In this document: positions 36,329-45,083 of the stretch, piece by piece
How the letters are laid out: each line of letters starts with the position of its first letter
How positions within the stretch are numbered: the stretch's first letter is position 1
NCBI RefSeq assembly: GCF_000422325.1
Contig: NZ_KE383818.1
Span: forward strand, 62,001 to 126,000
Direction: 5' to 3'
Length of the DNA stretch: 64,000 bases
Source: Marinospirillum minutulum DSM 6287
GTDB lineage: Bacteria > Pseudomonadota > Gammaproteobacteria > Pseudomonadales > Halomonadaceae
The notes under the pieces: generated by a model
Databases searched by the model: none
What the model saw: only the letters and a program-made list of their open reading frames with translations
What the model was told of the DNA's origin: nothing
Made by a program: the position numbers and the translations under genes

Positions 36329-39300
36329 TTAAAGCCTAGTGTTTTTGGCTTGGGCTTTATTTAATTGACGAGAAGTAATAGATATTTTCTCACCCAGCAC
36401 TAGCATACAAGGCGTTAAAATAAGCGTTAGCAGGGTAGCAAAAGCTAAACCACCCGCAATAGCACTAGATAACTGTCCCCACCATTGTGTTGAAGGCGCT
36501 TGCCAGCCTAAGCTAGGTTCTAGCAAATTAACATTCACCCCCACCACCATGGGTAGCAAACCTAAAATAGTTGTTACTGCTGTTAACAGGACGGGTCGCA
36601 AACGCAGGCTTCCGGTTTCTAATGCAGCCTCTATAGCACCTAAGCCTTGTTGGCGAATACGGTTGTAGGTATCAATTAAAACAATGTTGTTATTTACCAC
36701 TATTCCAGCCAAAGCAATAATAGCCATACCCACCATGACTATGCCAAAAGCCTTACCTGCCAGCATTAACCCGAGTAGTACACCTGCAGTTGAGAAAACA
36801 ATAGCAGACAGCACTAACAGGGTTTGGTAGAGGCTATTAAACTGCATTACTAAAATAATGAGCATTAAAAAGATAGCGACTAAAAAAGCACCAATTAAAA
36901 AAACCATGGCTTCTTGCATATCGGCATTTTCACCCGCTATTTTTACGCTTACCCCTTCAGGTAACTGGTTAAGCAAGGGTTTTAAAACGGTAAGCCGTTC
37001 ATCTAGTTGGTAGCCAGGCTCTAAATCTGCTTTAAGGGTTAGGGTGCGCTGACCATTTAAACGCTTCAAGGTGCTAGTTTTAGGTGCTGGTTCTAGACGT
37101 ACAAAGTTGCTCAGTGGAACTTGGCCACTGGTTGTTCGTATTGTCATACGATTTAGTTGGTCTAACGACCGAGAGGCCAAGGGTAGGCGTACACGAATAT
37201 CGACTTCATCATTGGCATCTTCGGGTCGGTAGGTAGCCAGCATTAAACCATTAGTGACTAGTTGTACTGCACTACCTACAGCGGCCACATCGGCACCAAA
37301 ACGGGCGGCGGCTTCTCTATCAACAATAAAGCGCCATTCTATACCGGGCAAGCTACGGTCATCTTGAAAATCCGTAAAACCACCGAGTTGTTGCATTTTT
37401 GCAATAATTTGCTCTATGGCTGCGGCTGCTTTAAGTGTATCGGATGAACTGACTTCTAGCTCGAAGGGCTTGCCACCCCCTGGGCCTTGCTGCTGTTCAC
37501 GAAATTCTAAAAATATACCTGGAATATCCGCTGTTCTTTCACGCATTTCATCAATAATAGCGCGTGCGCGACGGCGTTCATCCCAGTCATTAAACTGGAA
37601 TTGAATCGCACCAATGGTGTCTTCTGGTGTGTTGCCACCAAAACCACGACCGGCTTGGTTGGCAAAAGAACGTGCATAAAAAGCTTTCACTTCTGACATG
37701 CCCATTAAACGTTCTTCCACACGCTTAACAAGCGCATCACTTTCATAAACCGAAAGATCGCCCCTAGCACGAATTTGTACTTGGGCTGAATCTGGTTCAA
37801 TGGAAGGAAAGAAATCAACACCATGGTTAAAGCGAGCATAGGCAAGATAAATAATCACTATTAAACCTAGCATGGCTAGCAGGGTATAACCTGGGTAATG
37901 TAAAAGTTTGCTAAGTAGGTTGCGATACATCACGCCTAATCGAGAAGGCGGTGTTGAGCCAACACGGTAATCTGCTGCTTCACCCAGCGCTTTAATTTGC
38001 TCTTGAGTTAGCTGTATGTTTTTTCCACCCCCTGAAATACTGCCTAAAGAGGGTAAAAATATGAGTGCCATAGCCAAGGAAGCTAAAAGGCAAAGAATGA
38101 CAGTGATAGGTAAGAATTTCATAAACTCACCTACCATGCCCGGCCAAAATAGCAACGGCATAAAAACGGAAACAGTGGTAGCAGTTGAAGCGGTAATTGG
38201 CCAAGCCATACGGCTAGCCGCTTGTTGCCAAGCTTGAGGGGGTGATAAGCCTTCTTCAAGGTAACGATTAGCAAGCTCTGCAACCACTAACGAGCCATCG
38301 ACTAGCATACCCGCCACTAGAATTAACGAAAAAAGCACCATGGTATTCATGGTGTAGCCTAATGACCAAATTAATAAAATACCGACTAAAAAAGCACCGG
38401 GGATGGTAACACCCACTAAAACAGAAGAGCGAAAACCCATGGCAGCAATAACAATTAGCATCACCAGCAATACCGCAGTTGCCACATTATTAAGCAGGTC
38501 ATCTAGGGTGTTTTCTACATCAATGGACTGATCCATGATGTAGTCGACACTAAGGTCTTTAGGTAGTAGAGGTTCGGCTAGGGTCAATAAAGACTTAACC
38601 TCTGCTACTGTTTCAATAATATTCGCGCCACTACGCTTAGTAATTTCTAATACCATCGCGGGCTGGCCATTAATTCGTGCAAAACCCATGGGATCTTTAA
38701 AGGTTCGGTGAATGGTGGCTAAATCACCAAAGGTAACCACGGTAGAGTCATTAACTTTAATGGGCATTTTCATCAGGTCTTCTAGGTTTTCTATAACCCC
38801 AGGCACTTTCATTGCCATTCGACCCGAGCCAGTGTCTAAACTCCCCGCTGCAACTAGGCGGTTGTTACGAGAAACTAAGTTAAAAAGTTGGCCTGCATCT
38901 AGCCCATAACTTTCCATAACTTGTGGATCAATTAAAATTTCTAATAAGTCTTCTTTGTCACCTCCTATATCAACTTCAAGTACCTGAGGTAAGGCTTCAA
39001 GTTCAAGCTGTAAGCGACGTGCTGTTGCTACTAGCGCGGCTTCACCCACTGGGCCGGAAAGCCCAATCGACATAATAGGGAAGAGTGCAGTGTTTATTTC
39101 ATGCACTTGAGGGTCATCAGCTTCAGACGGTAATTTGGTTCGTGCGGTATCAACCTGTTCACGCACATCTTGCAGAGCACGCTTTGAATCGAAACCTGCA
39201 TCAAACTCTAGCAGAACAGAGGCATGACCTTCTGCGGCTATCCCTGATATTTTTTTAATGCCTTCTAATGAGCGTAACTCTTGTTCCATAGGGCGTACTA

Positions 39301-39490
39301 GAAGTCGTTCAGCATCTTCAGGGCTAATGCCTTCTAAGCGCATGGAAACGTACATGATAGGAATGGTGATATCAGGAAAAGCTTCTTTTGGAATGGCTGT
39401 ATAGGCAGCCCAACCACCAAAAAGTAACAAGGTTAAAGCTAAAAGGGTGGCTCGGCTACGCTGGATAGCAACACGAATAATAGCCAGCAT
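36329..39490 (-). CDS. RND efflux pump inner-membrane subunit
   Basis: A 1053-residue AcrB-superfamily transporter with 12 predicted TM segments and two large periplasmic loops. It exports small molecules with the adjacent adaptor; no outer-membrane channel gene is present. The usual AcrB proton-relay pair in TM4 (Asp-Asp) is D398-G399 here (GMLVDGSLVVAE), and the TM10 lysine is N933 (GIVVNNNIVLID). It therefore belongs to a divergent subclass whose coupling differs from AcrB. It overlaps the adaptor gene by one base. The substrate is unknown. Confidence 0.93.
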   Translation of the reverse strand: MLAIIRVAIQRSRATLLALTLLLFGGWAAYTAIPKEAFPDITIPIMYVSMRLEGISPEDAERLLVRPMEQELRSLEGIKKISGIAAEGHASVLLEFDAGFDSKRALQDVREQVDTARTKLPSEADDPQVHEINTALFPIMSIGLSGPVGEAALVATARRLQLELEALPQVLEVDIGGDKEDLLEILIDPQVMESYGLDAGQLFNLVSRNNRLVAAGSLDTGSGRMAMKVPGVIENLEDLMKMPIKVNDSTVVTFGDLATIHRTFKDPMGFARINGQPAMVLEITKRSGANIIETVAEVKSLLTLAEPLLPKDLSVDYIMDQSIDVENTLDDLLNNVATAVLLVMLIVIAAMGFRSSVLVGVTIPGAFLVGILLIWSLGYTMNTMVLFSLILVAGMLVDGSLVVAELANRYLEEGLSPPQAWQQAASRMAWPITASTATTVSVFMPLLFWPGMVGEFMKFLPITVILCLLASLAMALIFLPSLGSISGGGKNIQLTQEQIKALGEAADYRVGSTPPSRLGVMYRNLLSKLLHYPGYTLLAMLGLIVIIYLAYARFNHGVDFFPSIEPDSAQVQIRARGDLSVYESDALVKRVEERLMGMSEVKAFYARSFANQAGRGFGGNTPEDTIGAIQFQFNDWDERRRARAIIDEMRERTADIPGIFLEFREQQQGPGGGKPFELEVSSSDTLKAAAAIEQIIAKMQQLGGFTDFQDDRSLPGIEWRFIVDREAAARFGADVAAVGSAVQLVTNGLMLATYRPEDANDEVDIRVRLPLASRSLDQLNRMTIRTTSGQVPLSNFVRLEPAPKTSTLKRLNGQRTLTLKADLEPGYQLDERLTVLKPLLNQLPEGVSVKIAGENADMQEAMVFLIGAFLVAIFLMLIILVMQFNSLYQTLLVLSAIVFSTAGVLLGLMLAGKAFGIVMVGMAIIALAGIVVNNNIVLIDTYNRIRQQGLGAIEAALETGSLRLRPVLLTAVTTILGLLPMVVGVNVNLLEPSLGWQAPSTQWWGQLSSAIAGGLAFATLLTLILTPCMLVLGEKISITSRQLNKAQAKNTRL

Positions 39491-40569
39491 TAACGGCTCT
39501 CCTGTAACACAGGAAGCACTTTATCACCCGGCTCTACAAACCCTCCACCTAGAGTAATAAGCTGAATTTTTTCAGGAAGACCGCCCAACCAAGCGCCGTT
39601 AGTATCACTACTGAGTAGCTCTACGGGTGTAAAAACTACCTGCTGCTGATCATTTACATGCTTAACACCCAAACGGCCTTGTTTATCTAGGCTTAATCTA
39701 GCCAGAGAAAGGTAATGTGCAGGAAGGCTAGCACGTTGAATTGCCAAGGTTACACTGGCACCGGCTAAACGCAGTTGTTTAGGGTTGTCAACTAGCGCTT
39801 CTAGTTGATAGGTACGAGTAGAGGCATTGGCTAAACTAGCTATTAAAGTAATTTTTCCTGTCAATTCACGGCCATCAAGCAGCTCTAAAGTAACTGGCTG
39901 ATCTTCTTGAATGCTGGCAACTTTTTGCTGGGGTATTTGCGCTATGGCTTTTAACTGGTTGATGTTAAGTAGGGTAAATAAAGGTTTGCCTGCTTGTACA
40001 AATTCACCTAGCTCAACATGCCGTTTTTCTAGCAGGCCATCGAAGGGGGCTTGGGGGCGAGTATTGGCTAAGTCTAACTCTGCTGCTTTTAAATCGGCTT
40101 CTATTTGCAACAAGCTACTTTTAAGGCGCAGTAGCTCATTTTCAGAAACTAGATTAGTGGCTTGTAGGCGTTCTGCTGCTTTAAGGTCGGCTGCACGATT
40201 TGCTCTTTCTGCTCTTAGTCTAGCCAATTGTGCAGGGCGGTTATCTTCAGCTAGTTGTAGCAGTTTGCTGCCTTGTTTAACCTGTTGCCCTTCTTTAGCA
40301 AAAAGTTGAGTCACTCTACCGCTGGTTTCTGCTAGTAGATTAACCTGTTGCCAAGGTTGCAGTTGGCCTTGGAGGGTTTCCACTGGATTAAAAAGTTTGG
40401 CTTCTACCCATTGGGTTTCAACACGCATTAATTCGTTTGTTTTATTTTGAATGCTTTGTTCAGGAGCAGTGGTTTCGCTGGCTAAAAAATCGCCACTAGC
40501 TAACCAAATAATCAATAATACAAATAATGCTAAGGCTAGTAGAGACGACAAAGCTTTTTTAGCAGGCAT
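39490..40569 (-). CDS. RND efflux periplasmic adaptor (membrane fusion protein)
   Basis: 359 residues: an N-terminal membrane anchor (LLALALFVLLIIWLASG), a lipoyl-like half (AETSGRVTQLFAKEGQQVKQGSKLL), a coiled-coil hairpin (about 115-165), a second lipoyl half (RPQAPFDGLLEKRHVELGEFVQAGKPLF) and beta-barrel domains. It links the pump to an outer-membrane channel. Confidence 0.93.
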   Translation of the reverse strand: MPAKKALSSLLALALFVLLIIWLASGDFLASETTAPEQSIQNKTNELMRVETQWVEAKLFNPVETLQGQLQPWQQVNLLAETSGRVTQLFAKEGQQVKQGSKLLQLAEDNRPAQLARLRAERANRAADLKAAERLQATNLVSENELLRLKSSLLQIEADLKAAELDLANTRPQAPFDGLLEKRHVELGEFVQAGKPLFTLLNINQLKAIAQIPQQKVASIQEDQPVTLELLDGRELTGKITLIASLANASTRTYQLEALVDNPKQLRLAGASVTLAIQRASLPAHYLSLARLSLDKQGRLGVKHVNDQQQVVFTPVELLSSDTNGAWLGGLPEKIQLITLGGGFVEPGDKVLPVLQESR

Positions 40570-40639
40570 AGAATTTATTTTCCTGTTAGGTGTAAATAAG
40601 TTTCATCTTATATTACGATTAAATGTTCAGTAATACGAT

Positions 40640-41575
40640 TTATAATGATGACTGACTGGGTTCAGCAGGTCTTATTCCTGTTAATACTTGGGCAGAAGTT
40701 TTGCGAGCGGTTTCAATAAAATCGGTAATAAACGCCATACTTTGCTGGCTTTCTCTATAGGCAGCATAAAGGGTTCCCCAGGTGCCATCTTTGCCTAATC
40801 TTCGTGCTGCAACGTATTCTCTTTCTAAATATTCTGTCATTGCCCAGTTAGGTAGAGCACAAACTCCACGGTGGCTAGCCACTAGCTGCATCATAAGAAT
40901 GGTTAATTCAGCCGTTCTTATTCCAGCAGGCTCAACTGCTGCTGGGTCTAAAAAATGGGTGAAAATATCCAATAAATTACGTTCAACAGGGTAGGTAATT
41001 AGAGTTTCTGTTAGTAGGTCGGTGGGTTCTATAAATTCTTTTTCAATAAAGGCATGGTCTTTAGGAATGGCTAAAAGACTTTCATAACGAAATAAGGGCG
41101 AATAGACGATTCCTTCGATGGGCCTTGGGTCGGCAGTAATAACTAAGTCTAATTCTTGGCGCTTTAAGGCTGGTAGGGGGGCAAAGTGATGACCTCCAGG
41201 AACATCAATTTCTACCTCTGGCCAGTTTTTGCGGAAGGCATCCAGCGTTGGCATTAACCACTGATAACAACTATGGCATTCAATGGCTAGGTGGAGTCGA
41301 CCAGCCTGGCCTTTGGCTAGGCGTTGTAAGTCTCTTTGTGCGGCTTCAAACCGAGGTAACACATCATCGGCTAATTTTAATAATCGCTGACCACTGGGAG
41401 TAAACTGTAGGGGTTTGCTTTTACGAATAAAAAGCTCGGTGTCTAACAGGTGTTCTAAGGCTTTTAACTGGTGAGACAGCGCAGACTGAGTTAGGTGAAG
41501 TCTATCTGCTGCATCGACCAAGCTACCCGTGGCACGTAAAGCAACCAGTGTTTTTAGGTGGCGCAGTTCAATCAT
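40640..41575 (-). CDS. metR: LysR-type regulator MetR
   Basis: 311 residues. The N-terminal HTH (MIELRHLKTLVALRATGSLVDAADRLHLTQSALSHQLKALE) and effector-domain hallmarks LHLAIECHSCYQWLMPTLDAFRKNWPEVEID and LITYPVERNLLDIFTHFL align closely with E. coli MetR, the homocysteine-responsive regulator of methionine synthesis. A MetR-type palindrome lies 13 bases before its start. It is not adjacent to metE or metF here, so its targets lie elsewhere. Confidence 0.92.
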   Translation of the reverse strand: MIELRHLKTLVALRATGSLVDAADRLHLTQSALSHQLKALEHLLDTELFIRKSKPLQFTPSGQRLLKLADDVLPRFEAAQRDLQRLAKGQAGRLHLAIECHSCYQWLMPTLDAFRKNWPEVEIDVPGGHHFAPLPALKRQELDLVITADPRPIEGIVYSPLFRYESLLAIPKDHAFIEKEFIEPTDLLTETLITYPVERNLLDIFTHFLDPAAVEPAGIRTAELTILMMQLVASHRGVCALPNWAMTEYLEREYVAARRLGKDGTWGTLYAAYRESQQSMAFITDFIETARKTSAQVLTGIRPAEPSQSSL

Positions 41576-41587
41576 TGCCTAGTCTCT

Positions 41588-41600
41588 TGAAATTTATTCA
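41588..41600. promoter_or_regulatory. MetR box upstream of metR
   Basis: TGAA-ATTTA-TTCA exactly fits the MetR consensus TGAA-N5-TTCA. It sits between metR and the divergent prenyltransferase gene, so autoregulation is likely. Confidence 0.7.
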
Positions 41601-41684
41601 TCTTGGTTCATGCTTTTGGCATTCTAACCTATAACTGGCTTAAGACTAGTATGTTAGACTTCTGATTTTTTTGGGAGCAGTTGC

Positions 41685-42575
41685 GTGCTGAAAGTTTTTT
41701 TTGGTGTGGCAAGGGTTAACTTCCTGACTTTAACACTGGTTTGTGTTGCTTTGGCTGCGGTATTAAGTTGGTATGAGCTAGAGCAATTGTCCTTAATAAG
41801 TGTTGTGTTAGTGGTTATTTTGGCCTTGGCTGCACATATTAGTGTTAACGCCTTTAATGAATACTTTGATTTTAAATCAGGCCTAGATTTCTTAACTGAA
41901 AAAACACCTTTTAGTGGTGGCAGTGGCACTTTAATTCATAACCCTGAGCGAGCTGGTTACGCCTTAGCTATTGCCTTAACCAGCTTGTTGGTTGTTTTGG
42001 TATTAGGTTTATGGTTTGTCTCTCAACAGGGTTGGCAGCTGCTTTGGATAGGTGTGCCTGGCGTACTAATTATTTATGCCTATACCCAATACATTAACCG
42101 TTTACCGCTTTTTTGCTTGTTAGCGCCGGGTGTGGGTTTTGGTTTATTAATGACGCTAGGTGCTAGCTGGGTATTTACGGGTAATTTAACGCCTGCTGCT
42201 TGGGTTTTGGCTAGTATAGTTACACTTTTAGTGAGTAACCTTCTGCTTTTAAACCAGTTTCCTGATGTAGAGGCAGATAAGAAAGTGGGGCGCCGTCATT
42301 ATCCTATTCTAATAGGCAGGCTTGCTAGCGCGTGGATTTTTGTAGCTTTTTTAGTGCTTAGTTATTGCTTGCTAATCGCTGCTTATTTTTTTGGCTGGCT
42401 ACCTTTGCAAGCCTTACTTGGTTTGCTTTCATTGTTCTTGGCTATTCCCTTAATGAACAAAGTTGTAAAGCAAGCAAACAATATTCCGCACTTAATACCT
42501 GCTTTGGGGATGAATGTAGCACTTTGCCATCTTTACCCTTTGGGTATAGTGGCTGGTTTGCTTTGGGCAGCCTAG
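41685..42575 (+). CDS. UbiA-family prenyltransferase
   Basis: A 296-residue integral membrane protein with about eight helices. The two Asp-rich motifs that bind Mg-prenyl diphosphate are NAFNEYFDFKSGLD (near residue 57) and NQFPDVEADKKVGRRHYP (near 190). The closest overall type is MenA-like rather than UbiA (octaprenyl) proper, but the acceptor cannot be told; no quinone genes are nearby. GTG start with GGGAG seven bases upstream. Confidence 0.85.
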   Translation: MLKVFFGVARVNFLTLTLVCVALAAVLSWYELEQLSLISVVLVVILALAAHISVNAFNEYFDFKSGLDFLTEKTPFSGGSGTLIHNPERAGYALAIALTSLLVVLVLGLWFVSQQGWQLLWIGVPGVLIIYAYTQYINRLPLFCLLAPGVGFGLLMTLGASWVFTGNLTPAAWVLASIVTLLVSNLLLLNQFPDVEADKKVGRRHYPILIGRLASAWIFVAFLVLSYCLLIAAYFFGWLPLQALLGLLSLFLAIPLMNKVVKQANNIPHLIPALGMNVALCHLYPLGIVAGLLWAA

Positions 42576-42646
42576 TGAGTTTAAGAGGTGGGTTATTTAG
42601 CCCAGCGCTTTTATTGCTAGGCTAAATAGAGGTTTGCTAGGTAAAT

Positions 42647-42970
42647 TTAGTGGGGTGCGTCGGCTTCTAGAAGGTTTAGATTAGCCATACGCGCTTTTAA
42701 TGAGTTAAGGTCTGAATGAAGTTTCAGGTTGTCTTCAAAAGACTCTTCTACTAGAGAGCTTAGGTCGGCTTCAAGTAAGCGTTGGCGAGCTTTGCTGTAA
42801 TCTTCAGCTGTAAGTGCAGCAATAATTCCATTTAAAGCGTTTGTATGGTCAGCATAAAGGCTACCCATGCTTTCTAGCCCTTTCTTTATGTCTGCAAAGA
42901 GTTCCACATATTTATCGTTAAAGGTGCGGAAGTTTTCTTCGATGCGCTGGTTGTTTGTTGAATTACTCAT
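42647..42970 (-). CDS. Small helical protein, unknown
   Basis: 107 residues, highly charged, predicted all-helical (NFRTFNDKYVELFADIKKGLESM, then HSDLNSLKARMANLNLLEAD), with no signal peptide or TM. GAGGTG lies before the ATG. It follows the histidine kinase by 90 bases on the same strand and may be cotranscribed. Not recognised; the length and shape resemble small phosphotransfer- or MCP-like helical bundles, but no histidine motif is visible. Confidence 0.65.
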   Translation of the reverse strand: MSNSTNNQRIEENFRTFNDKYVELFADIKKGLESMGSLYADHTNALNGIIAALTAEDYSKARQRLLEADLSSLVEESFEDNLKLHSDLNSLKARMANLNLLEADAPH

Positions 42971-43060
42971 GTCGCGTCACCTCTGATTATATTTTTTGTT
43001 GATCTTTGATGGTAACAGTAAGGCAAAAGTAAACAATATAAGAAGTTTAAGACTTTCGTC

Positions 43061-44443
43061 TTAGGGGTAGATGGGTTGTAAGGGGAGGGTAAAGTAGAAA
43101 CAACTGCCTTTATTTGGGCGACTGCGCACTTGGATACTGCCACCCATTTGCTCAATAATTTGCTTGGAAATGGCTAAACCTAAGCCTGTGCCGCCAAAGC
43201 GTCTTGAAATGCTCGCATCGGCTTGAGTAAAAAGTTCAAACATCTTTTGCTGTACTGCTTCATCTATCCCTACCCCTGTATCTTTTACTTCAAAGTAAAG
43301 TCCTTCTGGCGTTTGCTTAGTTTTTAATGTGACTTTTCCTTGTTCGGTAAATTTTAGCGCATTGCCTAAAAGGTTGAGTAATACTTGGCGTAAGCGGCCT
43401 GGGTCTGTTTTGTAAAAAGCATCGGTTTCGGGTGCAAGTTCTAAGCTAAGGGTTATTGGTTTTTGGTTAAGTCCTGCAGCAAAAAAATTAATGCTTTCTT
43501 TAAGTAGCGGGGCAAGCGGGGTTTCGCGGTAATCAAGCACCAGTCGTCCTGCTTCTAACTTAGAAATGTCCATTAGCTCATTAAGCAGTCGCATTAAAGC
43601 GTTAGCACTATTTTTGATTGCGCGGTTATATTTTTTTTGTTCGCAATTTAGGGGTGTTTCAAATAAAAGCTCGCTCATGCCTAGCACACCATTCATAGGT
43701 GTACGTATTTCATGACTCATGGTTGCTAAAAAGTCTGATTTGGCTTGGCTGGCTGCTTCTGCTTTTTGAACGGCTGTTTCTAGTTCGGTTGCCATAAGCT
43801 GAGCTTGATATTGCGCCTGACGTGCTTCAGCCATTTTTTTAATTAGCAGGTAAATAATTAAGCTCATAGTTAGTATGAGTAGGATAATCATGGCGAGCAA
43901 ATAATGGTAAAGCTGGCGCAGCTCTTGTCGCTTTGCCGTATTAATTTGGCTACTAACACTCTTTAAAGTGGTAACCAGTTCTTCGGTAATACGATGCAGT
44001 TGCTGAGAAAGCTGCAATAACTTAGTTAGGTTTTCTGGCGAGGAGGAATTAGGACTAAAAAAATGTTCATCCATTAAGTCGATGATTCGAAAAGACTGCA
44101 AGCTAAGATTGCGTGTTCTTTCTTTGATTTCTATTAGGTTGTTGTATTGCCCATGACGCAGAACGGTAACTCGGCTGTAAAGAATTTCAAAACGTAACCT
44201 AGCTTCCTCCCATACTTTGGAATTTTGTTTGTATTGGAAGCGATTAAGCAGGCTGTTCAGCTTAAGGTTTTCACGGTCTAACTGGTAAGCAGCCCAGAGA
44301 ACATCATCCCGTTCGGCAGTTTGAATTTCTTGCTCTCTGCTTTGCAGAATAACTAGCAGCGTTAGCGCAGTTAATAAAAAAAGTATGGCTAACACAGGCA
44401 AAAACCCAACTCTGGCGTGGCGTAGTAACTTGTCTTTATCCAT
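43061..44443 (-). CDS. Membrane sensor histidine kinase
   Basis: 460 residues: TM1 at 12-34, a helical periplasmic region at 35-178, TM2 at 179-201, HisKA with H244 ([19 protein letters not shown]), and HATPase with N box ([12 protein letters not shown]), DTGVGID and [12 protein letters not shown]. There is no receiver domain and no response regulator beside it. The upstream gene, 11 bases away, encodes a secreted molybdopterin-fold protein that could present the signal to the periplasmic domain. Confidence 0.92.
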   Translation of the reverse strand: MDKDKLLRHARVGFLPVLAILFLLTALTLLVILQSREQEIQTAERDDVLWAAYQLDRENLKLNSLLNRFQYKQNSKVWEEARLRFEILYSRVTVLRHGQYNNLIEIKERTRNLSLQSFRIIDLMDEHFFSPNSSSPENLTKLLQLSQQLHRITEELVTTLKSVSSQINTAKRQELRQLYHYLLAMIILLILTMSLIIYLLIKKMAEARQAQYQAQLMATELETAVQKAEAASQAKSDFLATMSHEIRTPMNGVLGMSELLFETPLNCEQKKYNRAIKNSANALMRLLNELMDISKLEAGRLVLDYRETPLAPLLKESINFFAAGLNQKPITLSLELAPETDAFYKTDPGRLRQVLLNLLGNALKFTEQGKVTLKTKQTPEGLYFEVKDTGVGIDEAVQQKMFELFTQADASISRRFGGTGLGLAISKQIIEQMGGSIQVRSRPNKGSCFYFTLPLQPIYP

Positions 44444-44454
44444 CTTATAAGCTT

Positions 44455-44955
44455 CTAAAAAAATTCAATGGATTTTACCTGCCAAACAGAGCGGTTGTAG
44501 TGCATTTCTGTTTTTAATTGTGGGTATTTATCAAAAGGGTAAATAGTGAAAAGAGGTCCACGGTCACGGATGCGTTGGTACTTACCATTTTTTTTAAGCG
44601 CAAGAATAACATCGTAATCTAAAAAATCTCTGACAGGAATTTCAGCTATAAATCCGTTAAGTGAGGTAACTCGCATACTGCTTTGGGGGTTTGCGCCAAC
44701 AGCAGCCACAAGTGCACGGCCAAGTGGGCCAGTGTAGCTATTGCTGCCTGCAAACCAAGGGTTGTGAGTGACAACTTCAAGCTGGTCTAGCGACTCAAGT
44801 AGTTGTAGGTCAAATACAGCAGAGTCTTGCTGGTTGGTGTGGCGTATCTTGCCAGTTACTGTTAATAAAATTTTACCTTCTACCTTAGGTAAGTCAGCAA
44901 AAGCTGAACTGGCTAGTAAGCAAGTCAGTAGTAGTAAAGAGACTGAACGCAACAT
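44455..44955 (-). CDS. Secreted protein with sulfite-oxidase-like molybdopterin fold, cysteine-free
   Basis: A 166-residue periplasmic protein with a Sec signal peptide (cleavage near AFA-DLP). The segment [46 protein letters not shown], with [16 protein letters not shown], resembles the oxidoreductase molybdopterin-binding (YedY/SUOX) fold. The mature part has no cysteine, so the molybdenum ligand is absent and catalysis is unlikely. It is paired with the histidine kinase (11-base gap), which suggests a signal-binding role. The fold assignment is from motif recall. Confidence 0.7.
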   Translation of the reverse strand: MLRSVSLLLLTCLLASSAFADLPKVEGKILLTVTGKIRHTNQQDSAVFDLQLLESLDQLEVVTHNPWFAGSNSYTGPLGRALVAAVGANPQSSMRVTSLNGFIAEIPVRDFLDYDVILALKKNGKYQRIRDRGPLFTIYPFDKYPQLKTEMHYNRSVWQVKSIEFF

Positions 44956-45083
44956 AGCTACCTCATAACAGATAAGATTATTTAATTAGTATGCCTAAAA
45001 TTTAAGTGATTTGTCAGAGTAGAAATGTAAACACTGCCAGTCTATGGCAGTGTTTAAGTAGGTAGATTGCAATTAAGTTAGCT

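Noticed and set aside
43048-43063. TAAGAC-GAAA-GTCTTA hairpin (minus strand) at the kinase stop codon
   Set aside because: Six-base stem with no T tract; too weak to call a terminator.
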